A stretch of DNA of 9,454 bases from Moraxellaceae bacterium (GTDB lineage Bacteria; Pseudomonadota; Gammaproteobacteria; Pseudomonadales; Moraxellaceae): the NCBI GenBank assembly GCA_030684415.1, contig JAUXNL010000159.1, positions 1-9,454 of the forward strand. Reading direction: 5' to 3'. The notes beneath the pieces are model-generated. The model was not told where the DNA came from. It did no database searches and saw only the letters and a list, made by a program, of their open reading frames with translations. Below, one piece after another: positions 1-7,349 of this stretch (the first letter of the stretch is position 1; each line of letters starts with the position of its first letter). The translations under genes and the position numbers were made by a program.

Positions 1-510
1 GCAGCTGTTGTTCCGGGAACATCTCCGGGTAGCTTTACCGTTGGAGCCTCTGGCACGGCCCAGTACTCGTTTCCAATTGCACTACCTCCAGGTATCCGGG
101 ATGTATCCCCTCAGCTCTCTTTTCAATACTCCAGTCAAGTGGACAACGGGCTTCTGGGCGTTGGTTGGTCAATTGGCGGATTGCCATCCATTACACGTTG
201 TCCACAGACGTTACCTCAGGATGGGGTGCGAGTAAGCGTTACCTTAACAGCGGCTGATCGGTTCTGCCTGAACGGCCAACGACTGATTTTGGTGTCTGGG
301 ACGTATGGTGCACAGGGTGCAGAGTATCGTACGGAACTCGATACCTTCAGTCGTGTTATTTCCTATACCACTTTCACAGAACGTGGGCCGGACTCCTTCA
401 AAGTTTGGACCAAAGAGGGCCAAGTCATTGAGTTTGGTGGGACAGCAGACTCCAGGCTGGTGGCGAATCAAAGCTCGGTGAGCGGCAGTAGTAGCACGAC
501 TGATTTTGGC
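1..510 (+). other. SpvB/TcaC-like N-terminal region of the RHS protein
   Basis: The sequence GTAQYSFPIALPPGIRDVSP followed by LSFQYSS, NGLLGVGWSIGGLPSITR and later DRFCLNGQRL matches the recognisable signature of SpvB-type N-terminal domains: a Y-x-x-P-I..PPG strand, then an LG-x-GW-x-(I/L)-x-G-L-x-x-I-R segment, then a D-x-F-x-L-(D/N)-G-x-x-L segment. In TcB and SpvB proteins this part contributes to the beta-propeller and shell. The start of the domain, and any signal peptide, lie outside the window. Confidence 0.85.
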
Positions 511-3500
511 TTGATTAATAACGTTGCACTGCGACAATTCGAGTCGGTGCTTCAGTGGAATGCAAACAAGGTTTCAGATCGCAACTCGAATTATTATACA
601 ATAAATTATGCGAAGAATGACTTGCTTGGTCAAATCAATCCGGTCAGCATTAATTATACAGGTAATGATGCTGTAGGTCAGGTGCCGGTGTTGCCAAGTA
701 ATTCAATTGTGTTCAGCGTCGAAGTCCCCAGCGATTATTTTAAGCACAAATTGCAGTACGTGGCAGGCTCACGTATTTCATCGGCTAAAGTATTGAGAAG
801 AGTCGATATTTTTACAGATGGAGTCTTAACTCGAAAATACAAACTAGCCTACAAGTCTGATAGTCCTGCTTGGGTGGCTGCCCGATTAAGGCTTGATAAT
901 GTAACGGAGTGTGCTGTCGGTATATCTGGAGTCGAAACATGTTTTGAGCCAACGCGTTTTGATATGAGCAATTTTAGTGGTTGTATGTATGAAAGCCATA
1001 AATCGACACTTGCACTACCTGCAGTGGTTGGTGCGGGTGTCTATATTCCTTTGCCGCAAGACTTTGATGGTGATGGGCGCACTGATCTTGTGTCGGCAAA
1101 AATTGATGGGGGGGGATTCCGTGTGCTATCTGCCAAAAGCAGTAATGCGGTCCCATCTGAAGGTGAGTTTTCAAATGGTGCGACGTGTGCGACTGCCATA
1201 AAGCCAGGACAAGCGTTTGATGCAGCCGTCAGCAGTGCCGTTACCACAATAAACCATGGCATCTCAGCAAATTGGGTGATGACCGCTGGTGATGTGAATG
1301 ATGACGGATTGCCGGAGATTGTCGCGATACCATTGACTGGAGCGCTGAATCCTATTGTTGCTGTGAGACAAGCCAGCGGTATATTCACGAGAGCAACTAA
1401 TTCGATATCTGATACGTCAAATTACTCAGGTACTACTCATAACGCCTATGGCGGTGAGCGAGCTTGGCTCACGGATATTGATGGAGACGGGAAAAAGGAT
1501 ATCGTTGCAATCAAGTTTACTGGTGTGACGACTAATAATACTAATGTTGCTGTTTTTTTTCGAAAAGGCTTTGGCGATGCCCTGTTTGCACAGACGATTC
1601 GCCAAGACTTGCAGATTGGTAGAAATGATTCACCGCTCGGCTTCAATACGTCTATCGGCGATGTCAATGGTGATGGGCGAAGCGATATCGTATTTACTGC
1701 CCTACGAGGTGCAATAATAACGGCTGATGTACTGCTTGGTTCAGGATCGGGCAATACTATATTCAATAATAGTGCAACTTCATCAGAGCTGATGTTTCAT
1801 TCAAGATTCGATAATGCTCTTGGGTCAGGTGCTCACACGCGTATCAGTCTTTTGGATGTCAATCGTGATGGCCTTGCTGATCTGGTTTTTTTTAAGGTTC
1901 TGAAAGGGGCCGGAAGCGCAGATAGCATCTTTAATCAGGCTGATATCGCAGTAGCACTATCGGGGGGGGAGGGTAGGTTTCTGATTCCATCAAGGTCGCG
2001 GCAGTCATTGCCGCAGGCGTTATCCACCGCTCAGATAAATACATTATCAGACTTGACGACAATCCCTTGGAAAACCACGTTTGCTGACATCAACGGTGAC
2101 GGCAGGCCCGATTTAGTGGTGAGCCATGTGATGGCAGATACTGGTGTTTCTCCATCCAAAAGACGATTACTGACGTTCACTTATATCAACAGGGGAGATG
2201 GTTTTTTCGTGTTGAAGGGCGCATCTTGGGCAACCAACACGACGGAGCCATCATTAGCTGAAGAGGGAAGCTGGGTGCGTGTATCCGGCGACTTTGATGG
2301 TGACGGGCTGGGCGAGTTGGCATCGGTGCAGGTCAATAATAGTGCTGGCTATCAAATATTTCCCGTATTTTCGCGATCCCCCTTCCCTGATTTGCTGAAA
2401 AAAATCACGGATGGTAATGGGTCTGTCACCACTGTTGCGCACGCACCATTAACCCGTGATGAGGTTTACACCAAGGGCACGTCTTCTTTTCCGAGAATCG
2501 CCATTCGTGCCCCGATTTATGTGGTAAGCACAGTTAAACGTGATTCGGGCAACAGCTTGGCGCCAGCCAGTTGGTCTTATGCTTACACTGGTGCAGCAAT
2601 GGATGCTGGTGGTCGTGGCTTTCTTGGCTTTGCCAGTCAGGCTGTGACCGATCCTTTGGGTATTACCACCACCACAACTTTCTCCCAAGCGTTCCCTTAT
2701 TCAGGTATGGTTACGAATCTTGTTTCTGTAAAGGGCAGCACAACACTTTCGTCTGTGGTTCATACGCCGGGTCAAAAAGTTATCAGCCATGCATCTGGCA
2801 AAGCAAGCTATTTCCCTTTTGTCGCTAGCTCGCTAGCCAAACAGTATGAGTACTCCAGTGCGACACAAACCAGTCAGACTCACACGGTTAATGATTTTGA
2901 TTCTTGGGGGCGGCTTTTGTCGTCAGTTGCCATTACCACTGGTAATGGCAGTTATAGCCAGACGACGACAAACAGCTATTTCCCCAACATCATTACTCCA
3001 ACCGCATGGCGTGTCGGTGAAATTAGTCAGAGATTGGATCAGCGTACGGCTCCTCTTCCAGCGGGGGTGACCTCGGATCTCACCCGCACAATGGCTTGGA
3101 CATACGATGCTGCTGGACTGGTTCACACCGTAGAGGTTGAGCCTGCAAATGCGCAATTAAAGACCACAACTGCTGTGGCGCGTGATCGCTTTGGTAATGT
3201 CAAGACATCATCGGTCACGGGTCTTGATATCCTGACTCGTGGTGAGTCGATTAATTATGATGTGTCAGGACGCTTTGTGATCAGCAAATCCAATGAGGAA
3301 GGCCATGTCACGGGCCCAATTGTTATGGACAAGCGCTTTGGCTTGCCTCAGTCGGTTACCGATCCAAACGGCACATTTGGCGTTCGACAGTATGATGGTT
3401 TTGGACGGCTGACTCGTGAAGAGATGAACGAGTCAGGATCGGTCGGAGTAGGTCCCGACAGTCCGTATGCCGATATAGTGTATCTTTCTTGTGATGCTTC

Positions 3501-6500
3501 TTGTGATTTGTTGCAGGGAGAGACATATATTGTTGGTATGACTCGAAAGGGAATGGCGCCTGTCTTTGCGTACTATGATCGCAATGGTCGTGAGCGTCGC
3601 AAGGTCACAAAGGCCATGGATGGTCGCGATACTGTCACTGCAACAGAATATGATGCATTAGGGCGCGTGGTCCGAACTTCGAAACCTTATTTTGCAGACG
3701 CTACAGGTATTCAGTGGGTGAATCGTAGCTATGATGCGATTGGCCGTATATCCAGCGAATCGTTGCCGGGCGGACGCACCACAACCTATACGTATAGTGG
3801 GAGGGTAGCATCTACTACCAATCCAAGGGCGCAAGTAACGAAGAAAACTTTTGATGCATTAGGACGATTGGTTGCTACTACTGATGCTGCTGGAAAGGTG
3901 CAGAGCTTTGCTTATGACGCTTTTGGCAATGTGATCCGTTCGAATGACTCCAAGGGTAACCTGATTATCAATCAGTATGATTTGCTGGGCCGTAAGACAG
4001 AACAGCAGGATCCCGATCTCGGTACGTGGACGTATCAATACAATGTACTAGGGCAGTTGGTGCAACAGCAGGATGCAAAAAGCCAGATCACAAATTTTAC
4101 ATATGACAAACTTGGGCGATTACTCACCCGTACGGAGCCTGGCCTTAATAGTGTGTGGACGTGGGATACCGCCTCTAACGGGATTGGAAAGCTCGCCAAG
4201 CTGACTGGTGCTAATGGTTTTGAGCGAACTTACAGCTATGATGGTTTTGGCCGCTCGGTATTGGCGTCGACTAAAAAGACCATAGACCCTAATGCTCAAG
4301 CGGCTGATCCTGATTTTTTTCATATTGCTACGTTTGATTCAGCAGGGCGTCCCGCATCAATTACGTATCCCACGGGCTTCGGATACGAGAATGTTTACGA
4401 TGACTACGGCTATCTCAGTGAGGTTCGTCACAAAGATAGCAAGACCCTCTACTGGCGTGCACTGGAGAGAGATGCTGAAGGGCGTGTAACACGTGAGATG
4501 CTGGGTAACAATTTGGTCACTGATCGTGCCTATAAAGTTGATACTGGTCATATTGAAACGATTCTGACAGGAGAACTGAGCTCCGGTGTTTTGACGGCTA
4601 CTGTGCAGAACAACACTTTTGCTTTTGATCAGGTCGGAAACCTGACGAGTCGCAGCAAACTTCATAATCCGGCACAACTGGAGATGATGTCGTACGACAA
4701 CTTGAATCGCCTGCAGTCTGTTGCCTATACAGACCCTCGACTTGAGGCGTCGACGGCCAGTTTTGACGAAATCGGAAATATTACTAATCGCTCCGATGTA
4801 GGGGCTTATACCTACGCGGGGTGTGGTGGTGCGCATCGTGTTTGTGGCATGACTGGATATGTCAATTCGGCGTTTACATATGATGCCAATGGCAATATGA
4901 CTAGCGGTAATGGTCGTACTGTAACGTGGACCAGCTATAACTACCCTTTGAAGATAACGCAAGGCACTACTACTGAGAGTTTTCTTTATACTCCTGAGCG
5001 TGAGCGTGTGCGTCGCACCAGTGTGGTCGGGGGGCAGACAACGACCACATTGTATCTGAGCCCGCGGATTGACTTGGGTGGTACATTCGAGAAAACCTAC
5101 AAGCCCGGCTCCGTGGTGGAATATACCCACCATGTTTATGCCGGCTCTCAGGTTATTGGAGCGGTTGTAACGAGCACTCCCATCAGTTCTGTGTCTTTGT
5201 GGGGCACTGACCTCGCCACAGCTCCAACTTCTATGCAGCCGAACGCCACTGGCGTAACAATGCCTGCTGTCGACCCCGACAGCTTGGTGAGCTGGAGCAA
5301 TACGCCATCACCTGATGAGGCAGTAGGAGGGCGGCTGCTTTTTGCAACAAAGCCGACGGCTCAAATCAGTCAGCCGCAGTTGGTTGGTCAGCGCAGCTAC
5401 CTGAATGACAACGTCATATTCCGTGCGGAGCTCACTACAACCGTAAACAGTGGTACGAATGGCCGGTATATCCTGATTGGCCTGCAGAACAACGGAACTG
5501 TTTCGGCGGCTAGTAAAACTCAGCGGCAGCACCAGTTACTGCTGCGTGGCTCCTCTGCGTACGTGACGCTGATGGACGGTACAGCAACTGGCACAGGTGG
5601 CAGCCTCATCCCTGTTCAGGTCAATCTCAACTATGCGATTGCCGACAACACCACCTATGTAGTCGAGGTTGAATCCACCCCGACCACCAGCGTGCTGTAT
5701 CTCTACAAGAAAGGAGAAAACCGAGCAAAGGGCGTGCGTCACGCCAAGTCATTGGTTTGGCGCGGAGCCACTAACACGCTGGTCCGCCGACTGGTGGCAT
5801 CTGCCTATGGAGACTCCACGGAAGATTTGAACGAGACGTATGTCGATAATTTTTCGGAGTCGACTTTTGCGGTGCGTCAGGAGCATTACTTTCATACCGA
5901 TCACCTTGGCTCTCTGGTGGAAGTGAGTGATTTTGCTGGGGTTTCCAAAGAGTTGCTGAATTACGATGCGTGGGGTAAGCGCCTTTTTCCGTCAGGCGAG
6001 TATGATGATGATCCTTACAATTTTTCGTGGTTCAGCCATCTCTCTGCTTCACCGACCACCAGCAATCCGAACCCGACTGGCCTGACGATGCCAAATCCAT
6101 CACACGGGCTGATCAGTTGGACCGCGTCTCCGGGAGGTCGCCTTGTCTTCACAACATTGCCATTGACCGCGCCAGCGATCAGATCGGTTGTGAGGCAGAA
6201 GACCTATCTTGATGGCAATGTGACATATAGAGCTGATGTTATAACCACTAGTAATACAGGGGCGAGTGGTCGCTACTTCCAGATGGATGTGAAGAACAAC
6301 GGTTTCAGTACCGCCGCCACAAAAACTCGACGTGAAGTCGGGCTGCTATTGCGAGGTTCAAAGGCATATGCGGTCGTGATGGATGGCTCGGTCACGGATG
6401 GCGGTGGAAATCTTGCTTCGTCTCAAATCGACTTAAATTTCACTGTTGCCAACAATGCGCAGTATACAGTCGAGATTGAAACAACTCCTACGCTGGGGGC

Positions 6501-6909
6501 GGTTTATATTTATGCATTGGGCCAGTCGCGAGCACAAGGTGCACGACGCGTGGTCGCACTGGATTGGAAGGGAGCGAGCGGGACATTGGTCCGGCAGATG
6601 TCAATGTCGACTTATGGCGCCCCAACGGAAACCAGCAATATAACGTATGTGGATGACATCTATGAGTGGAGTACAACGCGAGCGGGCTCACTAAAAGGCT
6701 TGAACAGTCGTCATGGCTTTACGCTGCATGAGCATCTGGATAACGTCGGTCTTGTGCACATGAATGGCCGTGTCTATGACCCGTTGATGGGGCGCTTCCT
6801 AAGCCCCGATCCGCATGTGTTCTATCCGCATAACATGCAGGACTTCAACCGTTACAGCTATGTGCATAACAATCCCCTAAGACTTCCCCCGTCAACACCT
6901 GAATCATGA
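1..6909 (+). CDS. RHS-repeat (SpvB/TcdB-like) giant protein, 5' truncated by window, 3' cut by an IS
   Basis: The frame is open from base 1, so the true start lies upstream; the first in-frame start-like codon (GTG at 139) falls inside the SpvB motif. Codons 1-2292 encode, in order, a SpvB-like region (residues about 10-170), seven DxDGDG FG-GAP/VCBS motifs (354-773), a TcdB-middle-like segment (about 794-907), YD repeats such as YDALGR and YDGFGR (about 1033-1690), and the RHS core with FHTDHLGS, HEHLD, GRVYDP, GRFLSPDP and NRYSYVHNNP. In this family the core folds into a cocoon that holds a C-terminal toxin. After NNP (codon 6874-6876) the reading frame enters an insertion sequence and stops after about ten foreign residues at TGA 6907-6909. 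The product therefore lacks the DPSG boundary motif and the tip encoded at 8510-9337. Two related domains of about 220 residues interrupt the core. Family assignment is certain; secretion route and target are not visible here. Confidence 0.93.
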   Translation, partial: AAVVPGTSPGSFTVGASGTAQYSFPIALPPGIRDVSPQLSFQYSSQVDNGLLGVGWSIGGLPSITRCPQTLPQDGVRVSVTLTAADRFCLNGQRLILVSGTYGAQGAEYRTELDTFSRVISYTTFTERGPDSFKVWTKEGQVIEFGGTADSRLVANQSSVSGSSSTTDFGLINNVALRQFESVLQWNANKVSDRNSNYYTINYAKNDLLGQINPVSINYTGNDAVGQVPVLPSNSIVFSVEVPSDYFKHKLQYVAGSRISSAKVLRRVDIFTDGVLTRKYKLAYKSDSPAWVAARLRLDNVTECAVGISGVETCFEPTRFDMSNFSGCMYESHKSTLALPAVVGAGVYIPLPQDFDGDGRTDLVSAKIDGGGFRVLSAKSSNAVPSEGEFSNGATCATAIKPGQAFDAAVSSAVTTINHGISANWVMTAGDVNDDGLPEIVAIPLTGALNPIVAVRQASGIFTRATNSISDTSNYSGTTHNAYGGERAWLTDIDGDGKKDIVAIKFTGVTTNNTNVAVFFRKGFGDALFAQTIRQDLQIGRNDSPLGFNTSIGDVNGDGRSDIVFTALRGAIITADVLLGSGSGNTIFNNSATSSELMFHSRFDNALGSGAHTRISLLDVNRDGLADLVFFKVLKGAGSADSIFNQADIAVALSGGEGRFLIPSRSRQSLPQALSTAQINTLSDLTTIPWKTTFADINGDGRPDLVVSHVMADTGVSPSKRRLLTFTYINRGDGFFVLKGASWATNTTEPSLAEEGSWVRVSGDFDGDGLGELASVQVNNSAGYQIFPVFSRSPFPDLLKKITDGNGSVTTVAHAPLTRDEVYTKGTSSFPRIAIRAPIYVVSTVKRDSGNSLAPASWSYAYTGAAMDAGGRGFLGFASQAVTDPLGITTTTTFSQAFPYSGMVTNLVSVKGSTTLSSVVHTPGQKVISHASGKASYFPFVASSLAKQYEYSSATQTSQTHTVNDFDSWGRLLSSVAITTGNGSYSQTTTNSYFPNIITPTAWRVGEISQRLDQRTAPLPAGVTSDLTRTMAWTYDAAGLVHTVEVEPANAQLKTTTAVARDRFGNVKTSSVTGLDILTRGESINYDVSGRFVISKSNEEGHVTGPIVMDKRFGLPQSVTDPNGTFGVRQYDGFGRLTREEMNESGSVGVGPDSPYADIVYLSCDASCDLLQGETYIVGMTRKGMAPVFAYYDRNGRERRKVTKAMDGRDTVTATEYDALGRVVRTSKPYFADATGIQWVNRSYDAIGRISSESLPGGRTTTYTYSGRVASTTNPRAQVTKKTFDALGRLVATTDAAGKVQSFAYDAFGNVIRSNDSKGNLIINQYDLLGRKTEQQDPDLGTWTYQYNVLGQLVQQQDAKSQITNFTYDKLGRLLTRTEPGLNSVWTWDTASNGIGKLAKLTGANGFERTYSYDGFGRSVLASTKKTIDPNAQAADPDFFHIATFDSAGRPASITYPTGFGYENVYDDYGYLSEVRHKDSKTLYWRALERDAEGRVTREMLGNNLVTDRAYKVDTGHIETILTGELSSGVLTATVQNNTFAFDQVGNLTSRSKLHNPAQLEMMSYDNLNRLQSVAYTDPRLEASTASFDEIGNITNRSDVGAYTYAGCGGAHRVCGMTGYVNSAFTYDANGNMTSGNGRTVTWTSYNYPLKITQGTTTESFLYTPERERVRRTSVVGGQTTTTLYLSPRIDLGGTFEKTYKPGSVVEYTHHVYAGSQVIGAVVTSTPISSVSLWGTDLATAPTSMQPNATGVTMPAVDPDSLVSWSNTPSPDEAVGGRLLFATKPTAQISQPQLVGQRSYLNDNVIFRAELTTTVNSGTNGRYILIGLQNNGTVSAASKTQRQHQLLLRGSSAYVTLMDGTATGTGGSLIPVQVNLNYAIADNTTYVVEVESTPTTSVLYLYKKGENRAKGVRHAKSLVWRGATNTLVRRLVASAYGDSTEDLNETYVDNFSESTFAVRQEHYFHTDHLGSLVEVSDFAGVSKELLNYDAWGKRLFPSGEYDDDPYNFSWFSHLSASPTTSNPNPTGLTMPNPSHGLISWTASPGGRLVFTTLPLTAPAIRSVVRQKTYLDGNVTYRADVITTSNTGASGRYFQMDVKNNGFSTAATKTRREVGLLLRGSKAYAVVMDGSVTDGGGNLASSQIDLNFTVANNAQYTVEIETTPTLGAVYIYALGQSRAQGARRVVALDWKGASGTLVRQMSMSTYGAPTETSNITYVDDIYEWSTTRAGSLKGLNSRHGFTLHEHLDNVGLVHMNGRVYDPLMGRFLSPDPHVFYPHNMQDFNRYSYVHNNPLRLPPSTPES
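1060..2319 (+). repeat. Seven FG-GAP/VCBS-type DxDGDG motifs
   Basis: Seven copies of a D-x-(D/N)-x-D-G-x-x-(D/E)-(L/I) motif begin at 1060 (DFDGDGRTDL), 1291 (DVNDDGLPEI), 1474 (DIDGDGKKDI), 1660 (DVNGDGRSDI), 1855 (DVNRDGLADL), 2086 (DINGDGRPDL) and 2290 (DFDGDGLGEL). Spacing is about 60-77 residues. The family is known from integrin-alpha-like beta-propellers, where each motif is a calcium-binding loop. Seven copies fit a seven-bladed propeller, as in the TcB component of Tc toxins. Calcium binding is inferred from the conserved Asp/Asn ladder. Confidence 0.85.
2380..2720 (+). other. TcdB middle-region-like segment
   Basis: The stretch starting at KKITDGNGS, with ARAPIYVV-like IAIRAPIYVVSTV, the block WSYAYTGAAMDAGGRGFLGF and then DPLGITTTTTF, resembles the conserved region between the propeller and the YD shell in TcdB/TcaC-like proteins. 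That region typically carries Y-x-Y-x-G-x-x-x-D-x-x-G-R-G-F-x-G-F. It marks the transition from propeller to cocoon wall. Confidence 0.75.
3090..5050 (+). repeat. YD-repeat array (RHS cocoon wall)
   Basis: The segment is built of degenerate units of about 20-22 residues with the Y-D-x-x-G-R pattern. Examples are YDAAGL, YDVSGR, YDGFGR, YDRNGR, YDALGR, YDAIGR, FDALGR, YDAFGN, YDLLGR, YDKLGR, FDSAGR, FDQVGN, YDNLNR, FDEIGN and YDANGN. These strands spiral into the hollow beta-cage that sequesters the C-terminal toxin in TcB-TcC and Rhs proteins. No frameshift or stop interrupts the array. Confidence 0.92.
5191..5868 (+). repeat. Inserted domain copy 1 in the RHS core (possible jelly-roll)
   Basis: About 226 residues from VSLWGTD to FSESTF lie between the usual core motifs YTHHVYAGSQVIGAVV and EHYFHTDHLGS, which in ordinary Rhs proteins are separated by only a short loop. 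The domain shares about 47% identity (hand alignment over about 175 columns) with the one at 6022-6678. Shared blocks include GGRL-x-F, NGRY/SGRY, LLLRGS-x-AY, MDG, VE-x-E-x-TPT and the terminal TYVD. Alternating hydrophobic strands and a closing YVDNF-type sequence suggest a lectin/LamG-like beta sandwich, possibly carbohydrate binding. The fold is inference; the duplication is seen directly. Confidence 0.7.
6022..6678 (+). repeat. Inserted domain copy 2 in the RHS core (paralogue of 5191-5868)
   Basis: About 219 residues from FSWFSHLS to YEWSTT separate the core motif LNYDAWGKRLFPSG from HGFTLHEHLDNVGLVHMNGR, two elements that are nearly adjacent in ordinary RHS cores. It repeats the architecture of the first copy but lacks a short PDEAV-type insertion before GGRL. 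The two copies diverge at nucleotide level as well, so the duplication is not recent. Nothing resembling a catalytic motif is obvious. Confidence 0.7.
6721..6876 (+). other. RHS core C-terminal signature up to the IS insertion point
   Basis: The block HEHLDNVGLVHMNGRVYDP, then GRFLSPDP, then NRYSYVHNNP is the most conserved part of RHS-associated cores. It normally runs straight into a (L/R)-x-Y-x-DP-(S/T)-G-(F/L) element, where an internal aspartyl-protease activity releases the tip. Here the first Asp-Pro (in SPDP) is on the left of the insertion and the partner DPSG is on the right (8522-8533). The autoproteolytic pair is therefore physically split. Confidence 0.88.
6879..6890 (+). repeat. 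IS subterminal inverted repeat, transposase-distal end
   Basis: AAGACTTCCCCC is the exact reverse complement of the sequence at 8490-8501. About 2-3 IS bases lie outside it next to the RHS codon CCC. Confidence 0.85.
6890..6895 (-). promoter_or_regulatory. Outward -35 box at the IS end (half of a circle-junction promoter)
   Basis: On the minus strand TTGACG (5 of 6 to TTGACA) overlaps the inner edge of the inverted repeat and points out of the element. When the 1633-bp IS is circular, TAAAAA from the opposite end (8500-8505) falls 17 bp downstream, the ideal spacing. In the integrated state the same distance lands on TTGTTA in the RHS gene, a poor -10, so the promoter would be active only in the circle. 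Confidence 0.55.
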
Positions 6910-6914
6910 TTTTC

Positions 6915-6942
6915 AAGCCCGGCATCGCCGGGCTTTGTTTTT
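6915..6942 (+). terminator. Rho-independent terminator just inside the IS, facing RHS transcription
   Basis: AAGCCCGGC (6915-6923), loop ATC, GCCGGGCTT (6927-6935) is a perfect 9-bp GC-rich stem followed by TGTTTTT on the plus strand. It lies six bases after the TGA that ends the interrupted RHS frame. It would stop RHS transcripts before they run antisense into the IS. On the minus strand no T-run follows the stem, so it is directional. Confidence 0.75.
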
Positions 6943-6967
6943 CCTGAATATTTCTCCATCGCTTGCG

Positions 6968-7026
6968 TGTTGTCCACGGCACGAGGCCGTCTTTCAAGAC
7001 GACAGGGCCTCGTGCGGTGGGCAACA
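6968..7026. other. Long imperfect hairpin in the IS noncoding region
   Basis: TGTTGTCCAC (6968-6977) pairs with GTGGGCAACA (7017-7026) with one wobble. After a single G/G mismatch, GCACGAGGCC (6979-6988) pairs perfectly with GGCCTCGTGC (7006-7015). The apex holds a smaller GTCT/AGAC hairpin (6989-7000). The roughly 20-bp stem is the strongest fold in the noncoding part. It could be part of the IS RNA, a recombinase-binding structure or a transcription stop. As RNA it pairs slightly better from the plus strand, where the wobble is U-G rather than A-C. Confidence 0.6.
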
Positions 7027-7067
7027 CCCACTGCATTATTTCATCAACCTTTTTCGTCACGCCGATT

Positions 7068-7277
7068 TCTGCTTGAGCTTCAATCAACAATGCCAGACTG
7101 CATTTCCCTAAACGGTCTTGTTGTGCTCAATATATTGCTGAGCACGGACCACTGTATAAACCGCACTCGGGGGCCTCATTCGTTCAGCGGTGATGCCCGT
7201 GCGATGAGGATCAGTCAACACACGTGATGGCAACCAACTTGTTAGTCAGGCTCTCCCCGAGTCGGTCTGACCCGTTG
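7068..7277 (-). ncRNA. Candidate bridge RNA / seekRNA region of the IS1111-group element
   Basis: In the IS1111 group the guide RNA is encoded downstream of the transposase on the same strand, which is where this noncoding stretch lies. No plausible protein is seen in it. Reading the minus strand there are three successive fold-back elements. First, CAAC/GTTG with TCAG/CTGA inside (7277-7231). Second, CCTCAT/ATGAGG closing a loop of about 24 bases (7209-7174). Third, GTGCTCA/TGAGCAC closing a nine-base loop (7145-7123). A chain of looped stems of about 200 nt fits the size and style of known bridge RNAs. The boundaries and guide loops are not determined, and the region is inferred from position plus structure. 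Confidence 0.35.
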
Positions 7278-7349
7278 AATACACTCTCGCTCTTGGCGTG
7301 GACGTTGTGCTGCTCTTTGTTGCTGTTGCTCTTTTAATTCCGGTTCACT

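Larger units (their letters stand above)
6910..7349. other. Noncoding 3' region of the IS (no gene)
   Basis: This 440-base stretch between the RHS stop and the transposase stop holds the terminator, the long hairpin and the guide-RNA candidate listed separately. Short open frames exist on both strands but none shows a plausible RBS plus recognisable protein. The part nearest the transposase stop (about 7290-7349) has no strong fold or terminator. Confidence 0.6.

Noticed and set aside
139..141. GTG as the start of the RHS gene
   Set aside because: The frame continues unbroken to base 1 and the upstream codons encode the conserved SpvB motif (QYSFPIALPPG), so the real start is before the window.
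1550..1560. Homopolymer T-run and the G-runs near 1108 and 1961 as possible frameshift or slippage sites
   Set aside because: The reading frame stays intact through each run with normal FG-GAP sequence on both sides; no alternative frame continues usefully.
4357..5133. 258-codon open frame on the minus strand
   Set aside because: It is fully antisense to the YD repeats, with no recognisable domain and no plausible RBS; it is a shadow of the repeat coding.
6967..7227. 86-codon plus-strand and 81-codon minus-strand frames in the IS noncoding region
   Set aside because: They cover the hairpins, lack RBS and domain features, and no IS1111 element is known to need a second protein there.
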